From contig NW_026999320.1 of assembly GCF_037126465.1 (NCBI RefSeq), positions 2,418,001 to 2,482,000 on the forward strand: a DNA stretch of 64,000 nucleotides, read 5' to 3'. This stretch comes from Ornithodoros turicata (taxonomy: Eukaryota; Arthropoda; Arachnida; Ixodida; Argasidae). This document shows, one piece after another, positions 60,801 to 64,000 of the stretch. Each line of letters opens with the position of its first letter. Positions within the stretch are counted from its first letter, which is position 1. The notes under the pieces are model-generated. The model was not told where the DNA came from. It worked only from the letters and a program-made list of their open reading frames with translations, and did no database searches. The translations under genes were made by a program, and so were the position numbers.

Positions 60801-63451
60801 TGTAAGGTATCCTGACTTTGTGGCCAACAAGAGCAAGGTCTTTTGCCCAACAGAATGGCTAAGTGGCTAATTAACTAATACATTGATTAATCTGTTGCCA
60901 TTGGTGCTCGGGTTATTGTTCTCAATAACTGGCAGGAAGGTAGCAAGGGCCGCACATACCATAACGAGGCACTGAAGGTTCCCATGATGATGGCTGCGAT
61001 AGTCTGGCAGGTGGATCACTGTAATGCACACCATGAGTATGCGAGGAGAGTTGCAATCCTATAAGATGTGTTAAAGGATGGTTCGTCAATGTAGGAAAAA
61101 TACCATCAAACGTCCCCACCATATTCTTGAGCTGTGCTCCGTGGAGCATACACAGATGTAACTCTGTCAGGAGATGGAGATCTCATATCCAGTCGTGTGC
61201 CTGAAAGTAGGATGAAGTCTGTAGCACGGCCCCATTCTTCAAAACTACGCTTACCTGCTCCGTCGGTTAGCACATGGGTCTGCTCACGAAAACGATGTGC
61301 TGGACGAGCAGTGTGAGACTACTGTGGAATGTCTGGGCAGGGATCGTCTATGGTAAATACACTCATAGAACAAGCTAAGTACTTTATCTTTCAGAAATTT
61401 AAAAGAAAATTAAATGTTTACTTTATGAAGGAAGTGCGTACCATGTCTTCTCCCTGTAAAATACCCTGAATGCACGGCAGGAGGACGTGCACTTGTACCC
61501 TGCACTACTGGAGGATGTGAGTAGGTACCACTTATGGTAGGCACTGGAGGTGGAGGAGGAAGTTGATTTGCCACCATTGTCCGAGCTCGAGCAGCTAAGG
61601 AAACAGATCAGGCTAAATAACTTGGCGAATGAAATAAGGCATCAAGCTGTACACTTAATGTCTGCAATCATGCTAAACTGCCAGAGAGCATAGCACTCCA
61701 CTTTCCATAAAGAGAGAGAAAAACAAATGTGCGAGCTTACTATATCTACAGGCATTGAGTAGTACACATTTTGTATCAGCTTTGAAAAATAGAGACCTCT
61801 CTGTTACATAGTTTGTCATATTATTAAATTAAGTGTTGGCTTCAGCTTATGACAACTATGGCAGCCTGGTCCACTGAATTCTGGAAGAAAAATTCAAAGG
61901 CCTTTCATGAACCGGTTAAGGACCATTCATCATTTTGCCTGTGATGTGAAACACAGTTTATGACCAGGGCGTCACCAGTTCATGTTAAAGATTATACGAC
62001 AGAAAGGTAAACTGATCCACATAACGGATGGTGCTTTACCTTCTCGCTGCAGATTCCTAAATCGTAAATACATGCTAACAATTCCTAAATACTTTGTGCA
62101 AATAGCACTAACTCTTTTGACTATTTAACCCTGGTCCCTGACCCTGGATAAGCATAATTTTGCACTAGCAGCTCTATGAGAAAAATATAAATAAATAAAA
62201 GCATGCGAAAGCATGACTTTTTTGATGGTTTAAAAACTCCAGGGTTTCCCAGATGTTGGAAATCGCATTTCCAAATTTCGAGTTATTCAAGGGTATGAAG
62301 GACCAGTAAAGTACCTGTTCTGGAACATCAGTGGAACCTTGATGCTCAAAGAAAAAAGTGGAACATTTCTTTAGTGTATGCATGCATTATAATAAGTAAG
62401 GCAATCAGATATTGTGTGAAGCCTTAAAGACAACGACACCGGCCACAAGCTACCGTATAAGGAACATAAAACGTTTGATGTCACTGCAGATAAATCAGCA
62501 GCACAAGATCACAGCCCAGTCACAGTACCATGCCACGCAAAAGTGTGGAAACAAGGATACCAAGCATAATATAAAGTATAATCATCAATTTTAAATTTTC
62601 TTACCACGCTTTTCTGATTTTCTCACAATCTGTTTCGCCTCATCTCCATCTGAGTCACTTTCAGTGCTAGAGAAAATTACACGTTTTCTCTCCTTTCGTG
62701 TTTTCTTATGTACCTCGGCGTCGCTCTCAAGGTTTGACGTGTCCTCAGCCAGAGCTAACTTTTCCATGGCTTCGTCAATATCATCTATGGAGATTTAAAC
62801 ATTGCTGATTAGGAGGGAATTAATACTAATCATAGGCTCTTGCAACATGAAACAACACAAATCAGCATATCTTGACTTGTGGTTTGCACGACACATAAAT
62901 GCATCATAGGCACAGGCCAACAGGTGGGAGACATCTATGAAGAAATATAAGTCCGAGCTTGGGCGATGCTCTCAAGTCCTCCTTCAGTGTGCTGCCCTAG
63001 CTTAAGCTTAACCCTAGCTTAAGGTTATTTTTCTTCGCTGTTCACATCCTATTACTTGGCAATAGCAATGCAACCCTACTGTGAGCGATACAGAAAAAAA
63101 AGGCAAACATGTTCATGAAATGACAGCAAATATGAACTTCCTGTGAACAAGACACCTTACCGTTAATGTCATTTTACAACTCTTCCACTGGATTGGGCTA
63201 AGTATCAACAAGAACATGGCTATCAGACATTCTATATTTGATCTCTTTTCTTACCTGTGGTGCAGAGAATACGAATTTTGTGTTTTCCCCATGAAGGCTC
63301 TGGTGGATGGTGGCATTTTAAAAGCTTGAGGATCTCCAATTTTGAGGCTCTTGATGGCCAGGAGGAATATAATCCATCATTTCTTTCCAACACCCAACTT
63401 GATGACACGACGTACGTGCTGCGGTCACTCAAAAATTCGACGAGATGGAAA
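57854..63451 (-). CDS. DUF4806 gene, ten exons, near-complete
   Basis: The exons (minus) are 63451-63255, 62784-62605, 61594-61442, 61299-61255, 61200-61120, 61058-60960, 60694-60602, 60520-60330, 59486-59343 and 57972-57854 (TAA). All internal junctions are phase 1 with AG/GT. The N-terminal module reads FHLVEFLSDRSTYVVSSSWV...WPSRASKLEILKLL. Next come an acidic/lysine-rich linker, a proline-rich stretch (NQLPPPPPVPTISG), a coiled coil (LLKTLLEKISTLESRFK) and DUF4806: NLPEDCPMIPATAFEMLEDL, GGSDERGAVSAVPRDIVPNQ, LRCSWKGSQGEKHSFSKLTN. The final helix exon is KDATDAAIKNVVKKWLSFAA. In exon 60520-60330 the DUF frame hits TAG (60,351-60,353), while the donor fits only the shifted frame, implying a one-base indel. 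The ATG exon lies further upstream, perhaps outside the window. The function is unknown. Confidence 0.75.
58091..58662. mobile_element. 572-bp MITE with GCGGCTTAT subterminal repeats, TA-flanked
   Basis: The TIRs are CCGTATTTTCACGCGTATTA and, inverted, CCGTAATTTCACGCGTATAA. TA occurs at both sides (58,089-90 and 58,663-64). TGCGGCTTATC-type words recur at both ends, a likely transposase-binding array. The element lies in the last intron of the DUF4806 gene. Confidence 0.85.
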
Positions 63452-63516
63452 CTACAAAACAATAGAATAGAAGATACATTAGGATAGGATAGGAACAATA
63501 GGAAGGATGTTATCCT

Positions 63517-64000
63517 TCACTGCAGCGAAAAATGGAACATCGGAAAAAATGCCAGCTTACTGCCGCATGGAAAACACATGCCCTTGCATACAACTTCTGA
63601 AGGCTGCACTACTGTGAGTGACTGTTCTAGATCAGAAACGAGGAATACGGAGAGTAGTGAGGAAGGACATGGAAATGTGTACAGATTTTCAACTCGCTGA
63701 AAGACCTTGCCTATGAATTTAGGGTGTGCGTCTTGCACAACACTATTGCAGACGACAAACACCCGCTCACCAGGCAACAACAGATACCTGTCTCTTTTAT
63801 GTGTACTTATGTGAGAGCCAAAAATGTGCCTTACTGTACTGTTGCACAAAGCCCTCAACAAGGGGCCCATGTGCGTGTGCAGATGTAGGATATACTTCAC
63901 AATGTGCATGGCTTTCTTCTCGTGAAACAGAAGGCCTTACTGCCATATACTCTACCATGCGCCTATGCAGCTGTTCAAGAGGTTTGAACCCAGATCTAAC
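63517..64000 (-). pseudogene. transposase C-terminal part, cut by the window edge
   Basis: The minus strand from the edge reads FKPLEQLHRRMVEYMAVRPS, then GPLVEGFVQQYSKAHFW. After a frame change near 63,815 it reads STHKRDRYLLLPGERVFVVC, KVFQRVENLYTFPCPSSLLS and VVCKGMCFPCGSKLAFFPMF, stopping at 63,517. The pattern of a late GPL motif followed by a beta-rich C-terminus fits animal EnSpm/KDZ-like transposases. It lies upstream of, and on the same strand as, the DUF4806 gene. Confidence 0.45.

Overview
This is animal nuclear DNA: spliced genes, long introns and dense layers of old transposons. I infer a tick or close relative. The support is three multi-exon genes or gene fragments with BEN or DUF4806 modules behind a shared type of N-terminal module, which as I recall are expanded in ticks, and a tRNA-Ser-like SINE with a tick 'Ruka'-type tail. 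No species is claimed. All assignments come from reading motifs and splice signals by eye, with no database search.

Layout. 0-4.1 kb: 3' part of a BEN-domain gene (+). 4.2-9.5 kb: palindromic-word blocks, a Ty3/Gypsy fragment (-), a 3.1-kb fold-back element and an EnSpm-like transposase scrap. 10.4-16.2 kb: a tRNA-derived SINE running into three tandem copies of a 1,910-bp unit. 16.4-18.7 kb: a possible small coiled-coil gene (-). 18.8-28.3 kb: two hAT-type non-autonomous elements with 8-bp target duplications, smaller inverted-repeat elements, and an EnSpm-like transposase pseudogene (-) split by a LINE 3' end. 29.3-30.6 kb: a 5'-truncated LINE with RNase H (+). 30.9-35.3 kb: DUF4806 gene exons (+) with a broken Polinton-type protein-primed DNA polymerase (-) lying between them. 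36.8-43.0 kb: a string of TIR and fold-back elements. 44.6-48.3 kb: a seven-exon BEN gene (-) with one in-frame stop. 49.0-55.0 kb: an EnSpm-like transposase gene (+) whose N-terminal part appears to contain ten tandem 69-nt mini-exons within a 253-bp satellite. 56.6-57.7 kb: more palindromic-word repeats. 57.9-63.5 kb: a ten-exon DUF4806 gene (-). 63.5-64.0 kb: the end of another transposase (-).

The most notable signals are the phase-0 mini-exon array at 49.5-52.0 kb, and several 80-650 bp blocks each built from its own short palindromic word, two of which share the end motif GGCATTTTyGTAAGGGA. Host genes appear to be only the BEN and DUF4806 loci and perhaps the small gene near 17 kb; nearly everything else is transposon-derived or unassigned.
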